This document shows, in pieces, positions 13,324 to 25,282 of a DNA stretch of 64,000 nt. This stretch comes from Eleginops maclovinus (lineage: Eukaryota; Chordata; Actinopteri; Perciformes; Eleginopidae). The stretch covers positions 4,412,001 through 4,476,000 of the forward strand of contig NC_086351.1 of assembly GCF_036324505.1 (NCBI RefSeq). Direction: 5' to 3'. Every line of letters starts with the position of its first letter. Within the stretch, counting starts at the first letter, position 1. The notes under the pieces are model-generated. The model worked only from the letters and a program-made list of their open reading frames with translations. It was not told the origin of the DNA and ran no database searches. Both the position numbers and the translations under genes were made by a program.

Positions 13324-13331
13324 TATATAAG
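13324..13331 (+). promoter_or_regulatory. TATA box of the atypical CXCR3
   Basis: TATATAAG lies 83 bp upstream of the first ATG (13407), placing a start site near 13355 and giving a short 5' leader. A possible acceptor (ctttttgtag at 13390) also precedes the ATG and could receive an upstream leader exon, so two transcript starts are possible. Confidence 0.5.
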
Positions 13332-13406
13332 CTGGTATCCTTCACTGACATCCATCCTCTGAAGTACACTTTGGATTTCTCTTTTTGTAGGTCAATCCAA
13401 CAGTTG

Positions 13407-15707
13407 ATGAACATGGGTGTCCATCTTGATGGAATATTTCTCCAGAACGTCACCTATGACTACGGTACGGACTATGAGTACAAAGAGGATGTGGAGGAGA
13501 GAGACACTAAAGCAGTGTTGCTCCCTGTTGTCTACTCCCTGGAGCTGATTGTAGGTCTGCTGGGGAATGCACTCCTACTGGCTGTTCTGGTTCAGAAGAG
13601 GCGATCTTGGAGTATTTCAGACACCTTCATCCTTCACCTGAGTATCTCCGACGTCCTGCTGCTGGTCACGCTGCCCCTCTGGGCTGCCGAGGCTGCTCAG
13701 CAATCTGGATGGTGGTTCTCGGACATTCTTTGCAAGATCAGTGGAGCTGTGTTTAATGTGAGTACCAAATACTGTGTTGCAAATGTAAAGATTGAAAGAC
13801 TTTATTGTCATATGCATAGCAGCTTCAGCTATTGAGATGAGTTCCAGGCTCCTTCCACAATGCAACGTAATATACGGAGTAAAAAAAGACCTAAAAAAGT
13901 GCAATTTATCAGTACAAATGAGAGTGGTGCAAGAAAAAGTCAAGAATAAGAAAGTAAACTTTATGCCTGTAAACATGAATGAAATGTGCAGTAGAATACA
14001 ATCCTGTATTTTTAATAATATATAAACAAAATGTGTATTACAAACATGTGTACAGTATGTGTTAGAACAAGTGGGGACTGGAAAGTGAAAGTGGGGTGTT
14101 TTCGGTGAAGCTCTGATAAGGTGGTGTGTTTGGCTGATGGCCATTAATTTAATGATCAGTGAGGACTCTTGGCAGAATGAGGTTATTGTACTTGACATTT
14201 TTATAGTGCACTATAGTACACTCCCCGCTGACATCCACATTCCTCCAGGAATCTCAGGATTTGGGGGAAAAGTCAAGAGGAAGGGAGTAGTGAGAGTGAT
14301 AGAGACAGCTGGAGTTGTTTAAGAAGATTCACACAAGGATAATAATAATCATAATAATATATATATAGGACACTTTAAATAATCCAACTGAGGGTACACA
14401 TTAACATCGAAGGTCTTCACATAGAAACAGATATAGATGATTATGGATATGGTAAATATATAATAAATATCATAATAATAATAAAGAAATGTTAGAGAAA
14501 AACCAAAATGTAAGTGACAGTATTCATTCAAATGAAAGGTCTTTACATGTATACAGATATAGGTAATTATGGATGTGTTAAATATATAATAATAATACGA
14601 AGTAGAACTTTATAAATATATATATATATATATATTATAGCACCTTTCATGCCATTATGCTACCCAAAGTACCTAACAGAACAGGATAAGATGCAGACAA
14701 AATAAGAATGAATTAAAAATAAGTAAGAACAGGTTACAAAAACAGAAGAGAAGATATATAAATGTCAATTTAGAAGTGCGAGTCTAAGTAGGTGCATTGT
14801 TGTGCATGTTCATACAGTGCAGGTTGTTATGAGGGAGTTAAGCCTATTTTGGAGCCTGAGGGTGATCCGCAGGAAGGACTGTCTAAGGCTCTTTGGGATG
14901 TGCTAACGAGGGATGAGTCACTAGATCACAGCTCAAGGTTTGTTTTTGTTTTTTTTAAAGATCAACTTCTACTTTGGGATGTTTCTGCTGCTCTGCCTCA
15001 TTCTGGATTGCTACCTGTCCATCGTCAACAACACCCGGTTCTCCCTGAAGAATCCCAGGTTAGCTCACATCAGCTGCCTGTCGGTGTGGCTCATGTCCGT
15101 GATCCTCTCCATCCCTGACTCCATTTTCTTCACTGTGAATATTGACACAGGGAAGAAACTGTGTAACAGCTACTCTCAGTCCCTATCTAACTCGCAGCTG
15201 GTGTCACGCCTATTCCACCACACGCTGGGCTTCCTGCTGACGTCAGTCGCCCTGATCATCTGCAGCACCTTCATCCTGCTGCGGCTTACACGTGGCTCTG
15301 ATGGCCCAAAAAAGAAGAGGGCGGGCAGAGTCCTCCTGCCCCTGGTAGTGGTCTTCTTTCTCTTCTGGATGCCATACCAGATCACACTTCTTGTAGACAC
15401 AGTCACAAGCAGCTCTAAGGAACGTCACGATGGTTTATCTAGAAAGAGCTCCACAATAACAGCTCTGACATTCACATCTGCTGTGGGCTGCATGCACGCC
15501 TGCCTCCGACCTCTGCTCTATTTAGTCCTGTGTGGAAACTTCAGGGAGCGGACACTGGCCATGTTAACATGTGCTAGAGTCAACCCTGAGAGCTCGCTGT
15601 TGGAGCTGGGGGTGGGCGAGGAGGCTCTGCCTGAGCAGAATCAGGAGGGGGAAGAGCGGAAAACGATGACTGGTGTAGATCAGCAGGTGCAGTCCACTCA
15701 CTGCTGA
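13407..15707 (+). CDS. Atypical CXCR3-type chemokine receptor (365 aa; DCY motif), cxcr3.3-like
   Basis: Exons are 13407-13757 (AAT|GTGAGT) and 14961-15707, joined in phase 0 inside TM3 exactly as in the inverted paralogue at 19259-21349. Seven transmembrane segments are intact and no stop or frameshift is present. The N-terminus is Tyr/Asp-rich (NVTYDYGTDYEYKED), typical of sulfated ligand-binding tails. However, the G-protein coupling motif DRY is D133-C134-Y135, and NPxxY in TM7 is R300-P-L-L-Y304. Both the N-terminal Cys and its loop-3 partner are absent. In zebrafish, a Cxcr3 paralogue with an altered DRY motif (Cxcr3.3) is described as a non-signalling scavenger opposing Cxcr3.2; this gene fits that role by inference. 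First ATG chosen; MNMG allows initiation at either of two Mets. Confidence 0.88.
13758..14960. other. TM3 intron of the atypical CXCR3, repeat-filled
   Basis: The intron carries a repeat A copy starting near 13785 ('gactttattgtcatatgc'), short AT runs near 14350-14640, and a fragment near 14810-14935 resembling LINE sequence. The acceptor is tttttttaaag at 14960. The reading frame running into the intron from exon 1 stops soon after and is not coding. Confidence 0.6.
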
Positions 15708-17904
15708 GGGATGGACAAATGCCCTCCTGTGACTCAGAGGTGACTTGAATAATACTCCACCCATGAGTGGGTTAAAGTGTCATGGGTTCAAGGGATGGAG
15801 TACGGATATATATTTTCTAAAAATGGCTCTTTCCCATTGCACTTTAATGTGAAGTTTTCCGAGCCAGTCATAGTGAAACTTGCTCTTGTACTTTTATTTT
15901 GTAACCACTGTTGCACAACTTTTGCTTGTCACCATGAACCATGAGTTTTTAATTTAACTGTAAATATCTGTTTTTCTATTATGAATTATTATTTGTGTTT
16001 TTATTATAATTATTGAAAGCAAACTACTTCTGTTGTTGTAGATATTAGTACAAAAAAAATCAATGAACCGTTTTCAGCTCTTAACAATCATCATGAAGCT
16101 AATTGCTGGGTATCTAAGCTCCTGTGAAAACAGCGTAGTATAATCCTTGTCAGTGTTATTGTGAGCTCCATTAAAGGGTCCGACAGACTGTATTATTGCT
16201 CGATTACACAAACACATATCTTGTTATCTTCTAGCAGTTAAGCCTGTGTGGATTCCACAAGTCAGTGTGTTTTTCACTGCTGCACAGCGAGGGAATTTCC
16301 CTCTGGCAAACCCCACTGCCTCATATTTGTGTTCATTGTTGCAACATGGGTGTGATGACTCTGGATGATACAAACAGGTGGTGACATCATGTGTCAGGTG
16401 ACAGAGACAGAGGAAGAGGAAACAAAGCACTCTGTTGGTGTGGCCGCCTTCGCATAGCTCTCTCTGTTTTATCTCATCTGAATACATGTCTGTGTGTGTG
16501 GTGGAGAGAGCACAGTGGAATGCTTTATGTCAAAGGGCATATGCCTGGGAAGAAAATAGTATAAGTGGTAAATGAAGGAAAGAAGAGGAGTTGGAGAAGA
16601 TTTAATCTCACAGTGCATGTTGTGTTAAATGTGTGGATTCACCGCCATGCTGTTGTTCAGGTTACAGCCTGCCAGAGACGCCTGATTCCTGAACTCAAAG
16701 CAAGAAAAGAATGTCAAATGTGTCCTGAAATAAAGTATATTACTTTCACAACCTCTTGTTATTTCATAAACTCAGTGAACAGCAATTTCCCACAAGAAGA
16801 AAAAACAGTTCCCTTCTTTTAGGCGTCCGATAGTTCTTCTTTGTTTAACTAGAATGAGGTTAAGGTTTATCAAGAACTTATGCAAAGCAATGTGGTCTAA
16901 TCTGAGAAATGCTGGTTGACTGGCAGCAGCCACACATCAAATTTTAGCATCACTTGCTATAATTATCATCCTGATTAGTTTATTGGTCTGAACTGTTATT
17001 TCCTGTATCAGTAAGAGAGGCCCTTTTCTTTAAGGAGTAACAAACCTGTTATCAGTACATGCTTTGTTTTACTGTGCAGCAGAAAGGGAGTTGACTTCCA
17101 TCCAAAAAAGGAATGTATCCATAAAAGTAAAGAGGTTGCTAGATGATTAAAGTCTAATGCATGTTGACCACACACTGTTTGAATGGGCGTGCAGCCAAGC
17201 TCTGACAGGAAGAGTTTAAAAACCTGTCGCTCAGCTTGTTTTCTGCAACAGTGACTGAACCAGTAGAGCTGCTGCTTCTGGAGGGAAGTGTTTACACTGC
17301 ATATAAACTTGTCGTTGCTGTAATCAAGCATACGCCAGTTTAAGGGATGAACTTTTCTTATAATACTACCTTCTTTATGTTCCTACTATGTGCAGTGCCT
17401 TGTATTGTATTATGCTGCTGCAACAGAAAGTAGTTCTGATCTTCTTATCTTTAACACTCACACCTCCACCCGGCCGCAGTCTGCCTGCATGAATAAGAGT
17501 TGTATGAAATAGAAGTGGTTGCATGTTGTGGTTTGTTGAGTAACTTGAAAAGTCTTTCTTTTTCTTGATTCTGCTGATGCCTCATGTTTGAGTATGTGTG
17601 ACATTTTGTGAATTTGTTTCAGTTTCCTGTCAAAAGATGAAAACTATTTCCATTGAAACCGTTGCATGTGGGTTTGCATGTGGGTTTGCATTTTTTCTAT
17701 GTATCAGATGAAGTCAGCTGATCCTGAATGTATGATAAGCTCTGAGAGCATTTCAGAAAGGTGGTTAATAACTTACAATAACAGGTTTCATGCTGCAACA
17801 ATATCTCTATCTTAACTGCTATTTAAATTCAAGGGGATTTAAACAGTATATTTGACTCGTTTTATAACCTCAGTACTTAAGTCTCTGTATCGGGAATATG
17901 TGTA

Positions 17905-18120
17905 TGGACTGTACTTATATAGCGCTTGATCCAGTCTTTACGACCCCCCAAAGAGCTTTACTTTCGACATGTCATCATTCACCCTTTTACACCACATTCA
18001 TACAAAGCAGTGCAATTTTCACTTTCACACACATTCACACACTGTTTGCTATCGGGGGCAACTCAGGGTCAAGTATCTTGCCCAAGGATACATCAACCTT
18101 CTGGTTAAAAGACGACTGAA
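17905..18120 (+). repeat. Dispersed fish repeat (LINE/SINE 3'-type)
   Basis: Contains 'cttatatagcgcttgatcc', 'cattcacacactg' and 'gtatcttgcccaaggata', a run common in fish intergenic DNA and probably a LINE-related SINE. The three overlapping open frames here (17898-18217) are part of the repeat. Confidence 0.5.
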
Positions 18121-19129
18121 CTCCCTTGCAGCCACAGTTGCCCAATACGCAAAGACATCATTGTTAATTACCAAATACCAAGATCATAATTTAGAAAACC
18201 TACAGTCAAAATTCTAATTGTACTGTCCACAATACTTGTTCAAAATAAAGCATGCATTAGGATTAAACAGGACCAGGTTTCACTTTAATTGCCTTGAATC
18301 TGCCCTTTTAACTATAGCCACAAACTTAACTATACAGCTGTGTTTAGGTATTTAAAACGATATATTTGTTTATCTAAGTTTATCAGTTTTACAACTACAA
18401 TTTACATTATGTTTGAAGAGTTGCTTCAAAGCCTTATTAACAATCTGCCTGGTATGACAATGCCTGAATTGCCTAAAAAATAAATAAGCATTATAAGACA
18501 TCAAATATAGAGATCGACTTGTATATCTGTAATGTTGAAAACACTTGTCATCTTTATTTGAACAATTTATTTACATAATGACATGCAGTAAAAAGTATAC
18601 TAAGTATAAAAGCTGCCATACGATACTCACTGCAGTTTTACATGTTATGTTGCAATGTAGCCTTTAAAGTCGGGAGAAGGGGAATGCCATGTTTCCATTA
18701 CAACTAAAATAAATCTGCGGCCTATAAGTACAGCTGTATGACCTCAGAAATATATTTGTCATGTTGAGCTATTAATGCGCTGAGAACGACAGGAAAACAC
18801 AGGAAATGTACAGGAACACGTTGTTCAGCCAGCTGCTCAGATCTCTGTCTTGATCAGGTTTGTATGTGCATTTTTGTTTCGTTTTTTAAGGTAATTATTT
18901 GGGCCATCAGTGCCTTAATTGAAGGAGGAGAACGAGGGGATAACTTGTGGATAATCTTATTTTTAAAATTGAATTCAAACATAGAACAGGGGTATAGATA
19001 ATATTAGGATAATACCTCACTTACTGTACTAACTTTATTAAACCTACAGTGCAGCAGCTGTGCGTTTATTCTAGTTTCCCAGTACAACAAAACAGCACTA
19101 ACTGCAAGCTCAAAACAGATTTATGAGAT

Positions 19130-19216
19130 GTAAATTGTCTCTTGGTCAGATTCAAACCCCTCTCCTCTGCATCAGGGACCGAGCCCAAGTGCAAGGCCTC
19201 CAGCTCTACCAAATAA
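19130..19216 (-). repeat. tRNA-like SINE head or tRNA pseudogene
   Basis: On the minus strand 'tttggtagagctgg' (A-box-like) and 'ggggtttgaatctgacc' (B-box-like) are spaced as in a tRNA with a variable arm. No convincing cloverleaf or terminator follows. It is probably a SINE fragment related to that at 3075-3252. Confidence 0.4.
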
Positions 19217-19258
19217 GCTCAATAATAAATGGCCTGTTAAAATGTTTGTGGATCCCTT

Positions 19259-21349
19259 TCAGACAGCGATGGAGTTGGAGGTGTCTGCAGAATCCGACCA
19301 TATGGAGCTTTTCCTGCTGGTAACAGAGTGCAGTTTGGCGCTCATCTTCAGCTGGCAGCCCATATACCTCAGGACGTCGACGAGCTGACGCCTGAACTTC
19401 ACACCCACGAATGCGTACAGGATGGGGTTGAGGCTGCAGTGGAGGTAACCCAGGGTGGAAGTGACCAACATGGCTTTTTGCAGAGATAATTGGACTCCAC
19501 AGCTGTCTTCCGAATGAAATGTGTCCACCATGAGAGTGATGTGGTATGGCGTCCAGGAGATGAAGAACACCACCACCACAGCCACGATGATCCTGAAGGC
19601 TTTCTGCTTCTGAAGGCCCTGAGAGCCGCAGCGCAGCCGGTGCAGGATGCAGGAGTAGCAGAAGATGAGGACGGCGGAGGGCAACAGGAAGCCAGCTATG
19701 TGGTAGAGCAGGCGTGAGGCCAGTTCCCACCTAAAGACTCTTTGGGGGTCGTGACGGTTGAAGTTGGGAACACACTCTGTTCTGGTGACTCTTCTGCTAT
19801 CCATAACAGCTTCATAGAAGATCCAGTCAGGGAGGGAGAGCAACAGGGAGAAGAACCACACTGCCAAGCAGCTCATGTGAACCACCCGGGGGTTCCTGCG
19901 GGAGTACATCTGGGTAGCGTGGACGATGGACAGGTAGCGGTCCAGACTGATGCATGCCAGCAGGAAGATCCCACAGTAGAAGTTGATCTGGGGGCACAAA
20001 GACATCACAGACAAGTAAGTAACCTTTTTGCAGCCACTTTATATTTACTATCATGAACTTAAAAGGAGTACTCAACGCACAAAATGACCATTTGTGTATC
20101 TATTTCTCACCAGTTATCTTAAAATCCTGGATAAATCTTTACTTGCTCCACCGTGAACAAAGTAACCATAAACTGAGAAAAGACTTCATGAATTAAAGTT
20201 AACGGGGGCAGCAACACTATATTGTTTAGAAACTCTCACACTAGTGCAGTATATTCCAAGTCTCATGAGAAAAGTTGTATGCTCACAACTTCCCAAACAC
20301 ATTTAAATACATCACGCCTGCACAAGCTCGAGTGGGATAATGCAAAAGTCCTGTAATCTACTGCAGCGGTTATGCAAGGTCTTAAACAGATGTTGACATT
20401 GTTTTGCTATTCTTTTATGAACCCCCATTTAAGACTTGTTTTAAATCTTTGTCACGCATGGATGAGAGGAAACAAAGTGCTCTTCAAGAATTCAAGGTAG
20501 CATGGGGTTGACTAATTGATATAAAAAGCTATTCCTTTAAAGAGAACATGCTCATTGCCAGGTCCATATTTTCATCTGTGACATGTCTCCATGCTTTAAT
20601 GTTCAAAAAGCTCTTTATTTTTCTCATACTGCCTGTGCTGCAGCACGTCTTTTCACCATCTGTCTGAAACCAGAGCCCAGTCTGCTCTGACTGGTTAGCA
20701 GGCCGGCTCTGTTGTGATTGGTCAACCCCTAGAGCTGTCCCGCCCCTTACCATTATCAGGTACAATATGTTGGAGCGCTAGCCAATAGAAATGCGAGTGT
20801 TTTGGATTATGTTACAGATGTAAACAAAGGAGTCCAAAAGGAATCGTTTCAGGCAGGGGGGGAAAGTGTGTGTGAGGGAACTTTTGGATTTTAGCCTTTG
20901 CAGACCCTTACCATTCACACAAACCTTCATAGGGCCCCTTTAACGCGTTCTTAGTTCACACTTCTTACCGTAAAAACAGCTCCAGTGATCTTGCAGAGCG
21001 GAGTGCCAAACACCCATCCTTGCTCTCGAGCGGACTGTGCGGCCCACAGCGGAAGCGTCAGCAGCAGCAGGAGGTCTGCTACTCCCAGGTGGAGGATGAA
21101 AGTGTCCGTCACACTCCAGCTCCCCCTGCTTTTAACCAGAACTCCCAGCAGCAACCCGTTCCCCAGGACACCCACAACAAAGGCCACGGAGTACAGAGCT
21201 GGGATAAACACCGACTCAAACTGCATGCCCTCCTTCAGGTCACACACATCACCTTCAGAACAACATTGGTCCCAATCAGTGGCATTGTCGTACAAGTCTT
21301 CTATGCCTTCAAGCAAGTTTCCTCCGTTCCATGAGATCACGTCATCCAT
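19259..21349 (-). CDS. cxcr3: CXCR3 chemokine receptor (369 aa, canonical), cxcr3.2-like
   Basis: Coding exons on the minus strand are 21349-20969 (127 codons) and 19987-19259 (243 codons with stop), joined in phase 0 within TM3. A non-coding leader exon is expected: an acceptor (gcacag) lies 9 nt before the ATG. The N-terminus has NATDWDQCCSEGDVC, close to the Cys-rich CXCR3 N-terminus. Other features are DRYLSIVHAT (D143-Y145), SWTPYH in TM6, a loop-3 Cys (SEDSCGV), LNPILYAFVGVKFR (NPILY at 314-318) and a Ser-rich tail. It is thus an intact Gi-type receptor for CXCL9-11-like chemokines, acting on T cells and macrophages by family knowledge. It lies tail-to-tail with the atypical paralogue, sharing its intron position. 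Orthology to CXCR3 is confident; the numbered paralogue name is inference. Confidence 0.92.
19988..20968. other. TM3 intron of canonical CXCR3
   Basis: Nearly half of the intron is a minus-oriented copy of dispersed repeat C (about 20530-20942). The donor is ACG|GTAAGA (exon ends at 20969) and the acceptor is tgcccccag. Confidence 0.7.
20530..20942 (-). repeat. Dispersed repeat C, copy 1
   Basis: Read on the minus strand it matches 32262-32680 and 37660-37950. All share 'ggggcgggac'-type GC-rich and 'gaccaat'/'gactaatcac' CCAAT-like stretches, 'gctgcagcacag', 'gagaaaaataaagagc' and 'ttaaagcatgga'. No terminal inverted repeat or duplication was clear. Confidence 0.65.
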
Positions 21350-22509
21350 CTGGAATCTCTGTGCAAAAAGAAGAATAGAAGTTCGGAAGGATATAAACAT
21401 TTATTTTGTCCGAGCATTTGATTTTTTGGTTTGTTTTTCAGCCACATGATGGTGCTGTGTAGCTTTACACAAATCTATCCATCTTTTTTTTAAAGGGCAT
21501 ACATGATCAAAAATGGCAAACAATCGTCCTTTTTCAGTGGAAATTTTACTTTGTAAATGACCTTTTTCTAAACGTGTTGATATTGCATTGACACCCAATT
21601 CTAGACTTTCCTATTTGATCCACTAAAGTGTCGGAATTTCGTTTCTTTACAACACCTTACCCATCGTTAAGGGTTTTGTTAAGTTTTTGTTGTTTTGTGT
21701 GTAATCAGTCAAAGACAACTGAATACAACCCTAAGGAGCATGGTTGGCAATTTTTTAAGTGCTGTATATATATTTCATATGAGACTCTGCTGCATGTTTG
21801 GGTGTGTAGTTCATCTATGCATTCATCTATCTTTGCAAAGTGCAGAGAATTTGCAACACATTTACGAACAGTAAAGACTCACATAGCAAGTCACCACCAC
21901 TTTAAGTATTTTAGATTTCTACTACAACACAAAGTTTAATAGTAGGTCTTAGTCCCATCCATTTAATCTCAGTTCTCTTTTTAGATTTTAGACCTTTTTA
22001 CGCACGCTACTCTAAGGGTATCACTTTGAATTGGCAGATGGGGAAGAGAAAACAGTGCAGGTCCAAGAGGAAGCATGTTTTCAATTTACGTAGTTTCACG
22101 CTTTGCACCACAACTTTGTCCATGCACTAAAATGTTAGTTTCATTAATGTCAATTTGATTGTAGCTCAAAAACAAGCACCGTTATCTTTAACGGCACACT
22201 AAACAACCACATCACAGGCTAACCTTGTGGTCGCTTACTCTGAGCAGGTGGTGTCAGACGAAAATCTAAATGAACAGAGGCGTAAAAAAGATTATTGGTT
22301 AACTATGGTAAAGATTTCAACCAATTTCTGTCACTACAATAAAAACATCTGTTTTTCCAAAAATCTTCTGAAAAGGACTTAAATTAGTAACAGCCTAAAC
22401 TTCATGGATCATTTATTTAAATAAAAATGTATAAATAGTAGGGTATGCTATTATTGTCTTCTTATGTGCTGATAAATACATCATCAAACAAGTACAATAA
22501 GTTACTTAC

Positions 22510-22584
22510 CAAATTGTAATGCTTTGTTACCACAGCAGGAATGATCTCTATTGACACAGGGTTGCCAATAACATCGTATATAGA
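22510..22584 (-). promoter_or_regulatory. cxcr3: Candidate core promoter and leader exon of CXCR3
   Basis: On the minus strand CTATATAC (22584-22577) acts as a TATA-like box, giving a start near 22550. A strong donor TTG|GTAAGT has its last exon base at 22510. This leader would splice to the acceptor at 21358, 9 nt before the start codon. Confidence 0.55.
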
Positions 22585-22713
22585 GTGAGCAGAGGGGGAG
22601 AGGCAAGAGAAACACCGCCCCTAAACACCAGTACATTTAAAAACCTTGAATAAGGAAAAATGCAAGCATACCAGGGTTTAATGTTTTAAAATGCCTTCTT
22701 GTTAGGTTCTCTC

Positions 22714-22715
<2 letters not shown>

Positions 22716-22752
<37 letters not shown>
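22716..22752. repeat. (AT)n microsatellite
   Basis: About 36 bp of AT units. Confidence 0.95.
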
Positions 22753-22756
<4 letters not shown>

Positions 22757-23797
22757 CTGACTTATATCTTGATTGTGATTCAGAGATATGGAAACAAACT
22801 AACACTAAGTTGTTGTGTCTTTAAAGGGGACTTTATGTTGATGTGAAGCCTGAATACTGAAAATGCAGGGGTGTGTGTAGGCTGGCACACTTTCCACAGA
22901 AACACATGAGTAAATTGCTTCGACATTTACTCGACAGTTACAGGTAAGAAACAAGAAAGACATTGTGGTGAGAGCTGACATTTTTCTTTTTTTTTTACCA
23001 ATCTTTTTACTGCAAACAAGTCATAATCCAGACAATGACAAGAAGTAAGAACAATAATAGTTAATACAAAACAGTACAGGTGTATACAAATTAGAACACT
23101 AAGACAATGGAGAATAAAAATGATAAAAAAAGGAGTGCATCATTTCAAAGCACCACCTTGAAAATAAAATAAGAAAGATGTTATGCTCCACAATCACTTC
23201 AGGGTCCGTATAGAGTCCTTGTTTACAGTTTTGTTTTTTATTTTTAACCCCCCACCCACAGGTATGGTTAGGCCACAGATAATACAATAACTGAATAAGT
23301 CAGATGAAATCATAAGTACAAAAAATAAGAAAATAATAGTAGACATTTGTCGTCCTGGTGAGAACTTTAAAAAACAAAAGGTTTCAGTAAGAGGGAAAAG
23401 GAAATATAGTGGAGTAGTCTAGGGCAAAAGACAAAGGGTCATGGTGGAAGAGCAGTAATATGAATGGTCACTTTTATTTTATTCTTTTCCCTTTAGATAG
23501 CTACAGTACCTGCGACTCAGCGTCGGGAGTGATAGGGAGTTCTTTGATAAGGCCTAATAGCGGGTCCCAGGTAGTACAGAAGGATTTCAGAGATCCTTTT
23601 AATGAGAATCTTAACTCCTCCATCTGAAGGCAATGTAAGACATACCGTATCCGCTGATTATGTGTTGGTGGGGAAGCAAGTATCCATTTTAAGAGAATAC
23701 AGCGTCTAGCTAGTGGTGAAGGCAATGACACTGCGTATAGTAGTGGGCATATTCATCAGATGGGGGAGGCCGAACAATGCAGTGATAGGATTAGGGT

Positions 23798-23983
23798 CTA
23801 TGTTTGTGTTAAAGGCCTGTTCAATGGTTCCAAATATGTCAGACCAAATTTGTCCAGCTTCGGGCAAGTCCAGAACATGTGGAGATGATCAGCTGGGGAT
23901 TGATTGCATCTGTTACAGGTATCACTCCGATCCGGGAATAGTTTAGCCAGCTTAGCGTTGGTAAAGTGAGCTCTGTGGAGCAC
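23798..23983 (-). pseudogene. L1 ORF2 C-terminal zinc-knuckle remnant
   Basis: The open fragment includes CNRCNQSPADHLHMFWTC, the Cys/His knuckle found near the C-terminus of L1 ORF2 proteins. It is separated from the reverse transcriptase by frameshifts and by the repeat A insertion. Confidence 0.75.
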
Positions 23984-23999
23984 CTTGCACTGGAGTAGG

Positions 24000-24206
24000 T
24001 TTCAAGGTTTTATTTGTCATATGCACAGCAGATACAGCGTATATGTTGGCAATGAAAATCTTATGTCGCGTGCTCCTCCAACAACTCAACATGCATGGTG
24101 CAAAAGATAAATAAAGTAGTGCAAAAAGAGAGAAGAATATTTACAATATTAACAATAAAGATTTGAGGATGTGAAATATATACATAAGGATGTGAAATAT
24201 ATACAT
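24000..24206 (+). mobile_element. Repeat A insertion inside the L1
   Basis: About 207 bp starting 'ttcaaggttttatttgtc', interrupting L1 sequence. The 6-bp stretch agtagg occurs on both sides (23994-23999 and 24207-24212), consistent with a short target duplication. Its last part contains two tandem copies of a 21-bp unit, 'aggatgtgaaatatatacat' plus one base. Confidence 0.6.
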
Positions 24207-24293
24207 AGTAGGCCATGTCTAGCACAGATAGATGATGTATGGACTAGGTTGAAAACATCACTCCATTGATCATCGGAAATGGTGCTACCTAGA

Positions 24294-24656
24294 TCACGCT
24301 CCCATGAGCTCCTCAAGAGGTACCATAGGGTCTGGACTCAGGGAACAAATCTGGCCATAGAGAACTGAAACCAAGCGCTTTTGATCAGGGTTCAAGTGTG
24401 AGAAATGTATCAATTGGTGATTCGGGCGGGCGGTTAGGAAAATGGGGAAATTGCTTTTGGATGAAGTGCCTGACTTGGAACAAACGGAAGAGATGACTGT
24501 TGGGCAGGTTGAATTTGACTGACAGGGACTCAAACGATGAAAAGACTCCACCCTCGTAAAGGTCATCAAGCGTCGTGAGACCACTGTTCGGCCAAACACG
24601 GAAGGCCGGGTCAGTACATGATGGGGAGAATAAGTGATTGTTCGAAATTGGGGCAT
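24294..24656 (-). pseudogene. L1 ORF2 C-domain fragment
   Basis: A 120-codon open stretch in L1 sense orientation between the reverse transcriptase and the zinc knuckle. It is part of the broken ORF2. Confidence 0.6.
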
Positions 24657-25282
24657 GAACCTAAGCTCTATGTAACCCGTGCTGTCTCCTGAATTGGAGC
24701 CAAATGCTTATGGTGCTAGTAACAATTGGGTTATTCAAGTTTTTATGGGTCGCTACAGGGAGCTGAGACCAGATTATAGAGCGTAAAGAAGCAGAAGTTG
24801 ACAACTGGATATGTACCCAAAGTGGGCAGGGGCCTGAAAGTTTACAGTTAGTCCAATAGAGGAATTTGTTAATGTTAGAGGCCCAGAAACAGTGGCAAGT
24901 TGAGGAGCGCCAGGCCCCCTTCTGATTTAGGAAGTTGGAGACACAACCTTCTAATACGCGCAGGCTTGTTGTTCCAGATGAACGCAGTCAACTGCTTATC
25001 AAGATCAGTTCAAAAAAGATGTATTGATGCACACTGGGATCTGTTGGAAAAGGTAAAGAAACTTTGGCAGGATAACCATCTTTATAAGGTTGACGCGACC
25101 CGCAGGAAACAGGGGGAAGGGAGGCCCACCTAGACATATCAGCTTTGCATTTATCTGGTAGTGGCTGAAAGTTTTTAGGGAACAGGTCTTTAAAAGAGCT
25201 TGCAACAAACACCCCCAGGTATGTGAACCCCTCCACAACCCTTTTAGAGGGGAATATAGATTGGGGAAGTGCCTTTGCCATT

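Larger units (their letters stand above)
15708..19258. other. Intergenic between two convergent CXCR3 paralogues
   Basis: Includes both 3' UTRs. A dispersed repeat lies at 17905-18120 and a tRNA-like fragment at about 19130-19216. Candidate polyadenylation signals for the minus-strand gene (TTTATT on the plus strand) are at 19034-19039 and 19065-19070. I see no additional gene. Confidence 0.45.

Noticed and set aside
13617..14198. 193-codon minus-strand frame over the atypical CXCR3
   Set aside because: It runs across an exon, a splice site and repeat sequence, so it is a chance frame.
19130..19216. A possible functional tRNA gene
   Set aside because: A-box and B-box-like stretches are present, but no clean cloverleaf or T-run terminator follows. 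Better read as a SINE fragment.
24165..24210. Short tandem units considered as a CRISPR-like or satellite array
   Set aside because: Only two 21-bp copies are present, inside a transposon insertion in a eukaryotic genome.
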